From NCBI RefSeq assembly GCF_008973665.1, contig NZ_WACP01000004.1, positions 248,001-312,000 of the forward strand: a DNA stretch of 64,000 bases. The letters are read 5' to 3'. The stretch is from Paenibacillus tengchongensis (GTDB lineage Bacteria > Bacillota > Bacilli > Paenibacillales > Paenibacillaceae). Below are positions 24,683 through 32,137 of this stretch, piece by piece. The notes beneath the pieces are model-generated. The model saw only the letters and a program-made list of their open reading frames with translations. It did not search any database and was not told the DNA's origin. The translations under genes and the position numbers were made by a program. Numbering within the stretch: position 1 is the first letter of the stretch; each line of letters starts with the position of its first letter.

Positions 24683-25777
24683 ATGACAACCAAAATAGCC
24701 ATTTTCGGTGTCGGCCTGATCGGCGGCTCCCTTGCCCTTTGTTTCAAAGGTAAAGAGGGCCTGACCGTCGTCGGCCATGCCCACCGTCCCGAATCCGCAG
24801 ACAAATATCTCAGCAGAGGGGTAGTCGACCAGGCTACGCTTTCGGTTGAGGAAGCCGCTGCGGATGCCGATTTTATTTTTTTATGCGTGCCTGTCGGCAT
24901 GCTTGAGGAATACTTGCTGCAACTAAGCAAGCTCCCGCTTAAACCAGGTTGTATAATTACCGATGTCGGCAGTACCAAGGCGAGCATTGCCGCGTGTGCG
25001 CGTACGCTGGATTTGTCTGGCGTGCATTTCATCGGCGGCCATCCGATGGCCGGCTCAGAGCGCTCCGGCGTCGAAGCCGCGTCTTCCCTGTTGTTCGAGA
25101 ATGCCTATTATGTGCTGACCCCTCCGCCGGGTGTGCCCGAGGAAGCTTACAACGCACTGCAATCCTTGCTGTTACATACCAAAGCACAAATTGTCCGGCT
25201 GGACCCGGAACGCCATGATGAGATCGTCGGAGCCATCAGCCATCTTCCGCACATAATTGCCGTAGCGCTGGTCAATCAGGTTCATGCGTATGACAGCACG
25301 GATTCCTTGTACAGCACGCTGGCAGCCGGAGGCTTCCGCGATATTACGCGTATTGCTTCCAGCGATCCGCTGATCTGGCGCGATATTCTGCTGAACAACC
25401 GCTCGGTGATGCTCCGTCTGCTGCAGGACTGGAACGAGGAAGTGGCGGCATTCATCCGGATGCTGGAAGTAGGAGATGGCGAAGGCATCCAGGAGGCGTT
25501 CCGCGAAGCGAACGGCTTCCGCAGCCAGCTGCCGGAACGGCGTAAAGGGATGATCATGCCGCTGTTCGACCTGCACATTGATGTTCCCGACCATCCCGGC
25601 ATCATCGGCCGTATTGCCACAGAGCTGGGCGACCAAGGCATTAACCTCAGCAACATGCAGATTATTGAGAGCCGCGAGGATGTTCCGGGAATCATGCGCC
25701 TGTCCTTCCGGCAGGAGCACGATATGGAGCGGGCCAAGAAGCTGCTGCAAGACAACGGTTATACCGTGTATGTGTAA
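24683..25777 (+). CDS. tyrA: Prephenate dehydrogenase with ACT domain
   Basis: Oxidative decarboxylation of prephenate to 4-hydroxyphenylpyruvate for tyrosine. 364 residues. The NAD-binding IFGVGLIGGSLAL is at about 6-18; TDVGSTKASI, the GGHPMAGSERSGVEAA segment at about 117-132 with the catalytic His, and ISHLPHIIAVAL follow. From about residue 293 the DLHIDVPDHPGIIGRIATEL segment begins an ACT regulatory domain, probably sensing tyrosine. It ends the aromatic supraoperon; aroE, which follows in B. subtilis, is missing here. Confidence 0.95.
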   Translation: MTTKIAIFGVGLIGGSLALCFKGKEGLTVVGHAHRPESADKYLSRGVVDQATLSVEEAAADADFIFLCVPVGMLEEYLLQLSKLPLKPGCIITDVGSTKASIAACARTLDLSGVHFIGGHPMAGSERSGVEAASSLLFENAYYVLTPPPGVPEEAYNALQSLLLHTKAQIVRLDPERHDEIVGAISHLPHIIAVALVNQVHAYDSTDSLYSTLAAGGFRDITRIASSDPLIWRDILLNNRSVMLRLLQDWNEEVAAFIRMLEVGDGEGIQEAFREANGFRSQLPERRKGMIMPLFDLHIDVPDHPGIIGRIATELGDQGINLSNMQIIESREDVPGIMRLSFRQEHDMERAKKLLQDNGYTVYV

Positions 25778-25780
25778 ATT

Positions 25781-25806
25781 CCGGGGCGCTTGCCCCGGTT
25801 TTTTTG
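25781..25806 (+). terminator. Terminator of the trp-hisC-tyrA operon
   Basis: CCGGGGC (25781-25787), loop, GCCCCGG (25792-25798) and eight Ts. Confidence 0.92.
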
Positions 25807-25857
25807 TTATTAGTGTTTGGCGGGTGTGGGAGATGTGAAGGTTCACCAGAAATGGAC

Positions 25858-25950
25858 AAAAAAAAGACCGCTTACATAATAAGCGGTTACAGTTCACGTA
25901 TTTGGAACCGTACAGTGTTTGGATAGGAGTGGAGAGAAACCATACTGTAC
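25858..25950 (-). ncRNA. Candidate small RNA with consensus promoter and terminator
   Basis: On the minus strand TTGACA (25983-25978), exactly 17 bp, and TATAAT (25960-25955) form a perfect sigma-A promoter. A transcript starting near 25949 would begin with GUACAGU, which pairs with ACUGUAC (25916-25910 of the plus strand); an inner GUUU/AAAC stem leaves the 16-nt loop CUCUCCACUCCUAUCC. About 23 unpaired bases follow, then ACCGCUUA-UUAUG-UAAGCGGU, C and eight Us. Total length is about 92 nt. The C/U-rich loop is complementary to Shine-Dalgarno-like sequence (GGAGUGGAG). No open reading frame with a ribosome site fits. It converges on tyrA but ends before its terminator. I do not recognise it as a named small RNA. 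Confidence 0.72.
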
Positions 25951-26206
25951 TTTTATTATATGTATCCGTTTTCATTTTGTCAACAGTTAATTTATTGTTT
26001 GCTAAGTTTTCTATAAAATAGCCTGAATTGCGGGGTGTATACTAATTTGGTATACGGATAAGTAGAAGTTCGACAGAAAGGTACGCTTCTCAACCCCGTC
26101 AGTACTGCCGAAAGTCTATTAATGTCATCTTGTTAGAAACTATGCTATACTGGGTTAAGTATGTTTATAGCTTCATTTGGTACTTTGTGGAAGGGAGCGT
26201 TTCAGC

Positions 26207-26247
26207 GAACCGGTTGGCCACATCAAGATGGCCGCCCTACATTTTTT
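26207..26247 (+). terminator. Weak hairpin plus T-run of unknown owner
   Basis: TGGCCA (about 26215-26220), 8-nt loop, TGGCC, then GCCCTACATTTTTT. Together with a TATACT box about 60-100 bases upstream it could end a short transcript of roughly 85-90 nt or act as a leader attenuator for the sigma gene. The -35 is poor and the stem short. Confidence 0.3.
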
Positions 26248-26288
26248 CTGAGGTATTGATCATTCAACATACCTGAATCAAGACTGAG

Positions 26289-26317
26289 TTGAATATACAT
26301 AGGAAGTATTTTATACA
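26289..26317 (+). promoter_or_regulatory. Candidate sigma-A promoter of the ECF sigma gene
   Basis: TTGAAT (26289-26294), 17-bp spacer, TATACA (26312-26317). A second, ECF-like element GCAACTTTTT about 26342-26351, some 12-14 bases before GTATAAT, could be an autoregulated promoter. Confidence 0.4.
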
Positions 26318-26426
26318 ATGCGGTAAATTTGACCACAGTGGCGCAACTTTTTGGACCCTGGCCGGTATAATTAAGTACGGACCGGACGGGAGTAACGTGC
26401 AAGGGACGAGGAGGGCCGAACTCACC

Positions 26427-27014
26427 ATGACGGATTCCCAGTTGATCCAGCAGATTAAGCAAGGAAACACGGAATTATATTCGGAATTAATGCGGCGTTA
26501 TCAGCGCAAGATATTGGCCTTTGTCTATCATATGCTGAAGAATTCCCATATGGAGCTGATCGCCGAGGATCTCTGCTCGGAGACCTTCTATAAGGCTTTC
26601 CGCAGCCTGCATTCCTTCCGCGAAGTGGATGCTTCCTTCTCAACTTGGCTTTATACTATCGCCCGCAACACCGTGCTGAGCGAGCTGCGTAAGAACCGTG
26701 CGGGCAATGTCTCCCTGGAGGAGAGCGGATATATTCCGGTTGCTCCGGCAGAAATTGTACCCGAGCAGGCGGCTCTGCGCAAGGAACGGATGAACCTGGT
26801 GCGCGAAGCGATTAATAATCTTCCGGAGAAGCAGCGCTCTGCACTGATTCTGCGGGAATATGACCAAATGGATTACCAGGAAATCGCCATGATCCTGGAT
26901 CAAAGCGTAAGCTCTGTAAAATCGTTGTTATTCCGTGCGAGAAGCAGTGTGAAATTACAACTTGAATCCTATTTCCATGAGCCTGAGGCAGAGGTGCAGG
27001 CTGAGAGGGTGTAA
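26427..27014 (+). CDS. ECF sigma factor (SigW/RpoE type)
   Basis: Extracytoplasmic-function sigma factor, 195 residues. Region 2 runs from ELYSELMRRYQRKILAFVYH (about 15-34) through DLCSETFYKAFRSLHSF and STWLYTIARNTVLSELRK; region 4 has INNLPEKQRSALILREYDQM at about 129-148 and the helix-turn-helix YQEIAMILDQSVSSVKSLLF. ATG at 26427 lies 11 bases after GAGGAGGG; the frame is open upstream but without a ribosome site. The next gene, 5 bases downstream, is a membrane zinc-finger anti-sigma factor, so activity is likely controlled by envelope stress. Autoregulation is likely but not proven. Confidence 0.93.
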   Translation: MTDSQLIQQIKQGNTELYSELMRRYQRKILAFVYHMLKNSHMELIAEDLCSETFYKAFRSLHSFREVDASFSTWLYTIARNTVLSELRKNRAGNVSLEESGYIPVAPAEIVPEQAALRKERMNLVREAINNLPEKQRSALILREYDQMDYQEIAMILDQSVSSVKSLLFRARSSVKLQLESYFHEPEAEVQAERV

Positions 27015-27019
27015 GGCCG

Positions 27020-27607
27020 ATGAACTGCAGGGAAGCGCAAGACAGATTTCCGCTTCTATGGGACGCTCCCCCCAATGATCCGAAGCGGATAGAACTGGAG
27101 AGGCATATTGCAGGCTGTCCGTACTGCGCCGCCGAATGGGCGATGTGGGAAGAGAGCATGGAATTGATGCAGGAGTCCAGAGTAGAGATAAGTGACGAAC
27201 GTGCGGAGATCATTAACCAGAGGGTAATGGAACGGATTTATTTGGAGAGTCCTTGGCTGATGCCGGGGGATGGCAAATCTGCTGGCAATACGGCAGCCTT
27301 CCGCCGCAGGTTAAGTCTGTGGATTGCTTGCTTTCTGGCTGTATTCATATGCAGCACAATCTATTTCACCATATTCAAGGACACCAGGGCGGTAGCTCAG
27401 AGCGGCATTGTAGAGACAGGAGTGGCTGGACTGTCCATGGAATGGTCATCGTCCTATCCGGGAGGACAACCGGAGGGCGGCATTATAGAACCGCTTGTCG
27501 TCAATATGGGGCCCAGTCATCCGCAATATTGGATGGTGCTGTCCATGCTTGGTGTATTTCTGTCGATCTTTCTGCTGGTTAGATTGAACCGTTACCGCAG
27601 ACAATAA
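27020..27607 (+). CDS. Membrane anti-sigma factor with zinc-finger domain
   Basis: 195 residues. The N-terminal MNCREAQDRFPLLWD and HIAGCPYC (H-x3-C-x2-C, about 31-38) form the zf-HC2/ZAS anti-sigma domain that holds the sigma factor. A first membrane segment SLWIACFLAVFICSTIYF is at about 99-116 and a second, WMVLSMLGVFLSIFLLVRL, at about 169-187, leaving an extracellular loop of about 50 residues. It directly follows the ECF sigma gene and should inactivate it until proteolysis or release on an envelope signal. Confidence 0.9.
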   Translation: MNCREAQDRFPLLWDAPPNDPKRIELERHIAGCPYCAAEWAMWEESMELMQESRVEISDERAEIINQRVMERIYLESPWLMPGDGKSAGNTAAFRRRLSLWIACFLAVFICSTIYFTIFKDTRAVAQSGIVETGVAGLSMEWSSSYPGGQPEGGIIEPLVVNMGPSHPQYWMVLSMLGVFLSIFLLVRLNRYRRQ

Positions 27608-27645
27608 AGAGTCCTCTAACCCAAGGGATGGAGGGCTCTTTATTA
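27606..27645 (+). terminator. Terminator of the sigma/anti-sigma operon
   Basis: AAAGAGTCCTC (27606-27616) pairs with GAGGGCTCTTT (27631-27641; one wobble), followed by ATTATTAT. Confidence 0.75.
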
Positions 27646-27762
27646 TTATAATGCTTACTGCCAAAATAATGAAATCTGCTTCTTTCGTTATAAAAAGAAG
27701 ACATTTGTTTACATTCATGATACATTAATAAGCAAACATTAAAGAAGGGATAGGTGAGAGGC

Positions 27763-28350
27763 ATGCTGATCGGTCTGGTACGCCATGGGCTGACGGATTG
27801 GAATGCATTAGGGAAGATTCAGGGGCAAAGCGACATTCCGCTTAATGATGAAGGGCGCAGACAGGCCGAGCTGCTGGGAGACCGCCTGCTGCAGGAGCCT
27901 TACCGCTGGGATTACTGTGTAACGAGCAGCCTGTGCCGTGCGGCGGAGACCGGACAAATTATCGCGGCCAAGCTGAATATCCCGCTCCTCGAGCCGGATC
28001 ACCGTATCCGTGAACGCGCCTATGGGCAGGTCGAAGGACTTACGGCTTTAGAGCGTGAGACGAAATGGGGCAAGGATTGGAATCTGCTGGAGCTCGGACA
28101 AGAAAGCGATGCACATCTTCAGCTGCGCGGGCGGGCCTTTCTTGAGGACCTTTCAGTCCGCTACCCGGACAGTAATGTGCTGGTGGTATCGCACGGCGGT
28201 TTTTTGGCGCAGCTGTACACTGCCCTTTATAAAGATAAATATACCGAACGCATCGGCAACCTTTCATTGACGATCCTTGAAAAAAAAGAGCTCGACTGGA
28301 ACCCGCTTCTCTACAATTGTACGCGTCATCTTCTGCAAAATCAGCGTTAA
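27763..28350 (+). CDS. Histidine phosphatase family protein
   Basis: Phosphoglycerate-mutase-like phosphatase. 195 residues. The phosphohistidine motif LVRHGLTDWNALGKIQGQSD is at about 6-25, the second arginine is in SSLCRAAETGQ at about 55-65, the E in RIRERAYGQVEG at about 84-95, and the second catalytic His is in VVSHGGFLAQL near 145. Such proteins act on phosphosugars, cobalamin or phosphoglycerate intermediates; the substrate cannot be told from sequence. ATG at 27763 is preferred over a GTG at 27754 because GATAGGTG sits at a proper distance. Confidence 0.88.
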   Translation: MLIGLVRHGLTDWNALGKIQGQSDIPLNDEGRRQAELLGDRLLQEPYRWDYCVTSSLCRAAETGQIIAAKLNIPLLEPDHRIRERAYGQVEGLTALERETKWGKDWNLLELGQESDAHLQLRGRAFLEDLSVRYPDSNVLVVSHGGFLAQLYTALYKDKYTERIGNLSLTILEKKELDWNPLLYNCTRHLLQNQR

Positions 28351-28376
28351 CCCGACCCTTCGGGTTATTTTTTTTG
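28349..28376 (+). terminator. Terminator after the histidine phosphatase
   Basis: AACCCGA (28349-28355), loop CCCT, TCGGGTT (28360-28366), then ATTTTTTTT. The stem overlaps the stop codon. Confidence 0.9.
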
Positions 28377-28452
28377 TAGATTTTTTTGAATATGAAGGAA
28401 TAAAAAGGGCTGTATTTCCCATAATGGTAGTAAAACGGTGAGGCGATAAAAA

Positions 28453-29538
28453 ATGAACCTGGCGGATATGCTCACATACGCGGATATTGGACAGCTGACC
28501 GCCATTGCGGGACGCTACGAATGCGATTGCAAACGAAATTCGAAACATGATCTGATTCAGAGCATACTCGTCACGCTGGGCAGCCGCAGCTTCATGGAAT
28601 CGCATATCCGCAGCTGCTCTCTGGAAGAATTGCGCTTTCTGAATACGCTGCTATTCGATGAGCGGAGCCACTTCAGTTTGGAGGATTTACTGGCAGCAGC
28701 GTCTCAGGCCTGCTTCGAGCGGCTGCCCGGTCAGGCCGGAAACCGCGAGCTTGTCGCCCGGCTGAAGAACAGCGGCTGGCTGTTCGCACTGGTTCCGCAT
28801 CAAAGCAGACATCTGTTCCAGATTCCTGAGGACCTTAAGAGCCGTTTCCGCGAGCAACTCGGGGCAGTTCTGCGAGAGCGGATAGTTAACGCTCCGGAGC
28901 CGTCTATGTACCGCGGCGAAGGAGAGATGCTGTCCGGCGATTTACTGCTCTTCCTGCGGTATATAGAGGAGAATGAGCCGGAGCTGAACCAGGAGGGTGC
29001 ACTCTACAAACGCTGCCAGCAGGGTGTGATGAACGCGCTGCAGATTCCGGAACCGCTGCTGGGCAAGGGCGGATGGCGGTTCGGGTATGGAAGGGCGGGT
29101 GAGCACTACCCGCCGCGCCTGGCGCTGCTCTATGATTACGCCCGTCACCGCCGCTACATCACCGAAGAGCATAACCGGTTGCTGCTCGCGGCTAACGGGG
29201 AACAGCTGCTCGCTGAAGGAAAATCGGAAAGAATGATGCAGATTTTCTCCTTTTGGTTAAAACTCTATAAAGGTGCTATTCCCAATCTTACCTCGCTTCT
29301 ATACTGGGTTAGCGTGTGTGCAGTGAAGTGGGTGACCGTCTCCTCTCTGGTAGAAGGGCTTGGCTGGCTGGTGAAGCCGTTCTATTACGATAATGCCGCG
29401 TCTATTCTCGAACAGCGCATATTGCGGATGATGCTCCATCTGGGCATGATCCGGCTGGGGGAATCATCCGAGGGTCCGGTTGTCATGATGACACCATGGG
29501 GAATGGAAGCGGCGGGTCTGAAGCGGCCGCCGCGCTAA
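28453..29538 (+). CDS. Conserved-looking protein of unknown function
   Basis: 361 residues, soluble, no signal peptide. It begins MNLADMLTYADIGQLTAIAG and is rich in charged helices. The N-terminal 90 residues and the region around LARKLKNSGW-like (VARLKNSGWLFALVP, about 100-115) look like winged-helix units, and the C-terminal part ends in RMMLHLGMIRLGESSEGPVV. It resembles helicase-associated winged-helix proteins in overall feel, but I cannot assign a family. GTGAGG lies 6-12 bases before the ATG. It ends 12 bases before the carbonic anhydrase gene, so the two may be co-transcribed. Confidence 0.6.
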   Translation: MNLADMLTYADIGQLTAIAGRYECDCKRNSKHDLIQSILVTLGSRSFMESHIRSCSLEELRFLNTLLFDERSHFSLEDLLAAASQACFERLPGQAGNRELVARLKNSGWLFALVPHQSRHLFQIPEDLKSRFREQLGAVLRERIVNAPEPSMYRGEGEMLSGDLLLFLRYIEENEPELNQEGALYKRCQQGVMNALQIPEPLLGKGGWRFGYGRAGEHYPPRLALLYDYARHRRYITEEHNRLLLAANGEQLLAEGKSERMMQIFSFWLKLYKGAIPNLTSLLYWVSVCAVKWVTVSSLVEGLGWLVKPFYYDNAASILEQRILRMMLHLGMIRLGESSEGPVVMMTPWGMEAAGLKRPPR

Positions 29539-29550
29539 GGGGGAGAAGAA

Positions 29551-30057
29551 ATGCGGATTGCTTACGGAAACTACATACCGCGGCTGCACGATTCAGTCTA
29601 TGTAGCCGAGGGCGCTAAGCTGGTTGGCGATGTGCAAATTGGAAGAGACTCAAGCGTATGGTTTAATGCCGTACTGCGCGGGGACCTGGCTCCGGTAGTT
29701 ATCGGAGAGCGCTGCAACATTCAGGATGGTGTGATCGGCCATGTGGCCGAGGGACTGCCGCTGGTGCTGGGCGAGAGCGTATCGGTCGGTCATTCCGCCA
29801 TCATCCATGGCTGCCGGATAGGCAGAGGCACATTAATCGGAATGGGTGCCATTGTTTTGAACGGAGCAGAAATTGGTGAATATGCTTTAATAGGAGCCGG
29901 TTCTGTTGTAACCGAAAACAAAGCCATACCGCCCTATACGCTCGCTCTGGGATCACCGGCCAAAGTCATCCGCGAACTGACGGAGCAGGATTTGCAGCGA
30001 ATGGCCCGCACTTGCGAGAGCTATGTAACAAAAGCCGGAGAATATGGAATTTCTTAA
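29551..30057 (+). CDS. Gamma-type carbonic anhydrase / hexapeptide-repeat protein
   Basis: 168 residues of left-handed beta-helix, with hexapeptide repeats such as VGDVQI, IGRDSS, VVIGER, LVLGES, VSVGHS. The metal-binding histidines characteristic of gamma carbonic anhydrases are present in DGVIGHVAEG and in VGHSAIIHGC (about residues 71, 90 and 95). Family members hydrate CO2 or are of unknown activity (YrdA/PaaY-like). It forms a trimer in known cases. GGGGGAGAAG precedes the ATG. Confidence 0.85.
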   Translation: MRIAYGNYIPRLHDSVYVAEGAKLVGDVQIGRDSSVWFNAVLRGDLAPVVIGERCNIQDGVIGHVAEGLPLVLGESVSVGHSAIIHGCRIGRGTLIGMGAIVLNGAEIGEYALIGAGSVVTENKAIPPYTLALGSPAKVIRELTEQDLQRMARTCESYVTKAGEYGIS

Positions 30058-30075
30058 ACAGCGGAGGTGTATCGA

Positions 30076-30255
30076 ATGGACAAAATGAAGGCTACCTATG
30101 AAGTGATGCTAGGACTTGCGGCAGAAATGGTGTGGGATGAAGCGCTGCGAAAGCGTCGTACCGACATCTTGTACCGGGAGATCGACACGGCGCTGGCGGC
30201 CGGAGACGAGCAGGCTTTCCGGTATTTAACGGATGAACTGAAAAGTTTGGCATAA
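30076..30255 (+). CDS. IDEAL-domain small protein
   Basis: 59 residues. The C-terminal REIDTALAAGDEQAFRYLTD segment at about 33-52 is the IDEAL domain pattern (I-D-x-A-L-x-x-G-D-x-x-A-F), found at the end of B. subtilis YpiB and a few small Firmicute proteins; its role is thought to be protein-protein contact. ATG at 30076 follows GGAGGTG by 6 bases; an in-frame GTG at 30067 is part of that site. In B. subtilis ypiB lies between the aro and ypj genes, so this may be its shrunken remnant. Confidence 0.75.
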   Translation: MDKMKATYEVMLGLAAEMVWDEALRKRRTDILYREIDTALAAGDEQAFRYLTDELKSLA

Positions 30256-30261
30256 TACAAT

Positions 30262-30287
30262 GCGCCCGCAGGTTCTATAGCGGGCGC
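30262..30287 (+). terminator. Hairpin after the IDEAL gene
   Basis: GCGCCCGC (30262-30269), 10-nt loop, GCGGGCGC (30280-30287), followed by a T-rich but interrupted stretch. Confidence 0.7.
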
Positions 30288-30395
30288 GTTTGCTATATTT
30301 TCCTTCTATACTAAACAATAAATTGGACCAGAAGGCCAAACCCGTCCGGACAGCTTGCCAAACAAAAATCTGAACAGTAAAATTAATGATAACGC

Positions 30396-30425
30396 AAACC
30401 TGATCGTGCCTGCGGTCGGGTTTTT
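30396..30425 (+). terminator. Second intrinsic terminator before ypjA
   Basis: AAACCTGATC (30396-30405) pairs with GGTCGGGTTT (30414-30423) through two wobbles, followed by TTTTTGTCTG in all. It lies 48 bases upstream of the ypjA start, so it could be a leader attenuator or end an undetected short transcript. Confidence 0.6.
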
Positions 30426-30472
30426 GTCTGTTTAAATTACTGCTGCCGCTAATCTGGGAGGTAAGTCTTTGT

Positions 30473-31117
30473 ATGCCGGCTAACGGGTTTGAAAGATTGT
30501 TTTTGCACCGGGGGATGATCTGGCTGCTGTTTGCAGTCAACTTTCTCGGCACGATTTACGGGTACATATGGTACGGCAATCAGCTGGCATATACGGCGGA
30601 GCATTATCCCGCATGGCTGCTGCCTTTTGTGCCGGACAGCCCGACGGCAAGCCTGTTCTTTACGGTGGCGCTGCTGCTGCTCCTTTACCCTCCCAAAGGC
30701 CTGAAGGGAACGCTGGTCCGCGAGCTGATTGAGGCGCTTGCCGTGCTTACCTCGGTGAAGTATGGGATTTGGGCTGTGGCCATGATTTTCGCCGGAGGCT
30801 ATCAGGGCGATGTCATTAGCTGGAAGGACTGGATGCTAGTCGGCTCGCATTTGGGAATGGCTGTCGAGGCGCTGATTTATGCGCGTTTCTTTACGCTCCG
30901 GCGGATGCTGCCGGTCGCTTTGCTGTGGACGCTGGCCAACGATATGCTTGATTATTCACAGGGCATTTTTCCGTGGCTGCCGAGCGTTCTGGATGATGAT
31001 CTGAACGAGGTGCAATACTTCACCATTGGCCTGACTCTGGCGAGCACGGCGGCAGCTTGGCTGTTCAGCGGAAAGCTGCGCCGGGTGCCATGGTCAGCAG
31101 GCTCCGGAAGGCGCTGA
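30473..31117 (+). CDS. ypjA: DUF1405 membrane protein YpjA
   Basis: 214 residues with five or six membrane segments. Starts with a short tail then LHRGMIWLLFAVNFLGTIYG and has YGNQLAYTAEHYPAWLLPFV, the VPDSPTAS motif and SVKYGIWAV, all typical of YpjA. The biochemical role is unknown. In B. subtilis the order is ypjA-ypjB-ypjC-ypjD, kept here except for the inversion of the YitT gene. The start used is 30473; GGGAGGTAAG lies about 10 bases upstream. Confidence 0.85.
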   Translation: MPANGFERLFLHRGMIWLLFAVNFLGTIYGYIWYGNQLAYTAEHYPAWLLPFVPDSPTASLFFTVALLLLLYPPKGLKGTLVRELIEALAVLTSVKYGIWAVAMIFAGGYQGDVISWKDWMLVGSHLGMAVEALIYARFFTLRRMLPVALLWTLANDMLDYSQGIFPWLPSVLDDDLNEVQYFTIGLTLASTAAAWLFSGKLRRVPWSAGSGRR

Positions 31118-31172
31118 CAAGCTGTTCTAACGTTGTCCCCCCTGCCATACATTAGGGTAGGGGGGATGTCTC

Positions 31173-32042
31173 ATGCCGCGCAGGATCGGTTATGTACTGG
31201 CCGGCTTAGTGCTTATATATCTTATGGGTGGCCTGGTCGGGCCTGTTGCCGGCGCAAGCTCTTCAGCGATTGTCGGAGCGGCGGAACAGCCGGCTGATAC
31301 AGCCGCATGGACGGGCAGAAGCGGGGCCGCGAGGCTGGAAGAAGAAGCCGAAGCCTTGTATAAGCTTGTACTGAAAGGCGATGTCATTCATGCCAGGGAA
31401 AAAAGCGAGGAAATATCACGGCTGTTCGTAGCCTCATCCTATGAAGGATTGACATCGGTAGAGGGAATTCATGCGCTGGCGGAAGTCATTATGGATGTGA
31501 AGGCGACTTTTGCGGCTGCGGAGATTTCTGCAGAACGCTGGGAAGCGGCAGCCGCCAGACTGCGGCTGGCTGCCAACAGCCTGAACCAGCCGCGCCAGCC
31601 GATGTGGCTGCAATATTATAAAGTGATCCGGGAAGATTTGAATGAAATGGAGCGCAGCGCTGGAGCGGGGGACCCGGCCGGCTGGAAGTCTGCTGTGGAC
31701 AGACTGCAGAGCCGTTACGATAATATCCGTCCGGCCGTGGTGATTTCCCGCTCTCCGGAAGCGGTGAATCAGTTCGACTCCTGGCTGTCCTATGCCGCGG
31801 AGATTCAGTCCTCGTCGCAGCAGGTTCCGCGGGCCCGGCTGCTGGAGATCATCTCTTACGGACAAGAGGCGGTGCGGGTGCTCTTTGGCAAGGAGCGGAA
31901 TGAGCCTGCGCTTTCGCGTCCCCTGCCTCCTGAGCAATACGGAATGTGGGGCTGGCTCGGCGGCGCTTTTATATTGACAGCGCTCAGCTATGCCGCTTAC
32001 CGCAAATACCGCGGGGCAAAGGAGGAGTGGAAGCCGGTGTAA
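31173..32042 (+). CDS. ypjB: Sporulation protein YpjB
   Basis: 289 residues. Signal-anchor at the N-terminus (GYVLAGLVLIYLMGGLVGPV), a long soluble helical domain on the outside (residues 40-255), and a C-terminal membrane segment GMWGWLGGAFILTALSYAAY followed by a positively charged tail. This layout and the neighbouring ypjA identify YpjB, a protein linked to sporulation whose molecular role is not known. GGGGGGATGTCTC precedes the ATG. Confidence 0.82.
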   Translation: MPRRIGYVLAGLVLIYLMGGLVGPVAGASSSAIVGAAEQPADTAAWTGRSGAARLEEEAEALYKLVLKGDVIHAREKSEEISRLFVASSYEGLTSVEGIHALAEVIMDVKATFAAAEISAERWEAAAARLRLAANSLNQPRQPMWLQYYKVIREDLNEMERSAGAGDPAGWKSAVDRLQSRYDNIRPAVVISRSPEAVNQFDSWLSYAAEIQSSSQQVPRARLLEIISYGQEAVRVLFGKERNEPALSRPLPPEQYGMWGWLGGAFILTALSYAAYRKYRGAKEEWKPV

Positions 32043-32080
32043 GGAGGAGGCTGCGGAATAACGGATTAGGCGCATACATG

Positions 32081-32122
32081 AAATGCTCTGCCATACCTAC
32101 GCGGTGGCAGAGCATTTTTTTG
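32081..32122 (+). terminator. Strong terminator after ypjB
   Basis: AAATGCTCTGCCA (32081-32093), 11-nt loop, TGGCAGAGCATTT (32105-32117) then TTTTG. It lies between two converging genes and may work for the minus-strand YitT gene too, though with a poorer T-run. Confidence 0.92.
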
Positions 32123-32137
32123 TACTATACAAGCAAA

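Larger units (their letters stand above)
25807..26426 (+). other. Long noncoding gap between tyrA and the ECF sigma gene
   Basis: About 620 bases. It contains the minus-strand small RNA (25858-25983 with promoter), GTATAC-N7-GTATAC at 26037-26055, a TATACT box (26146-26151) followed by a hairpin and T-run at 26207-26247, and a promoter for the sigma gene at 26289. I see no protein-coding gene. Confidence 0.6.

Noticed and set aside
25172..25975. Minus-strand open frame of 267 codons that spans the small RNA region and the tyrA 3' end
   Set aside because: It reads through a terminator stem and through antisense of tyrA; the promoter of the small RNA lies at its 5' end but there is no ribosome site, and the transcript should end at 25858.
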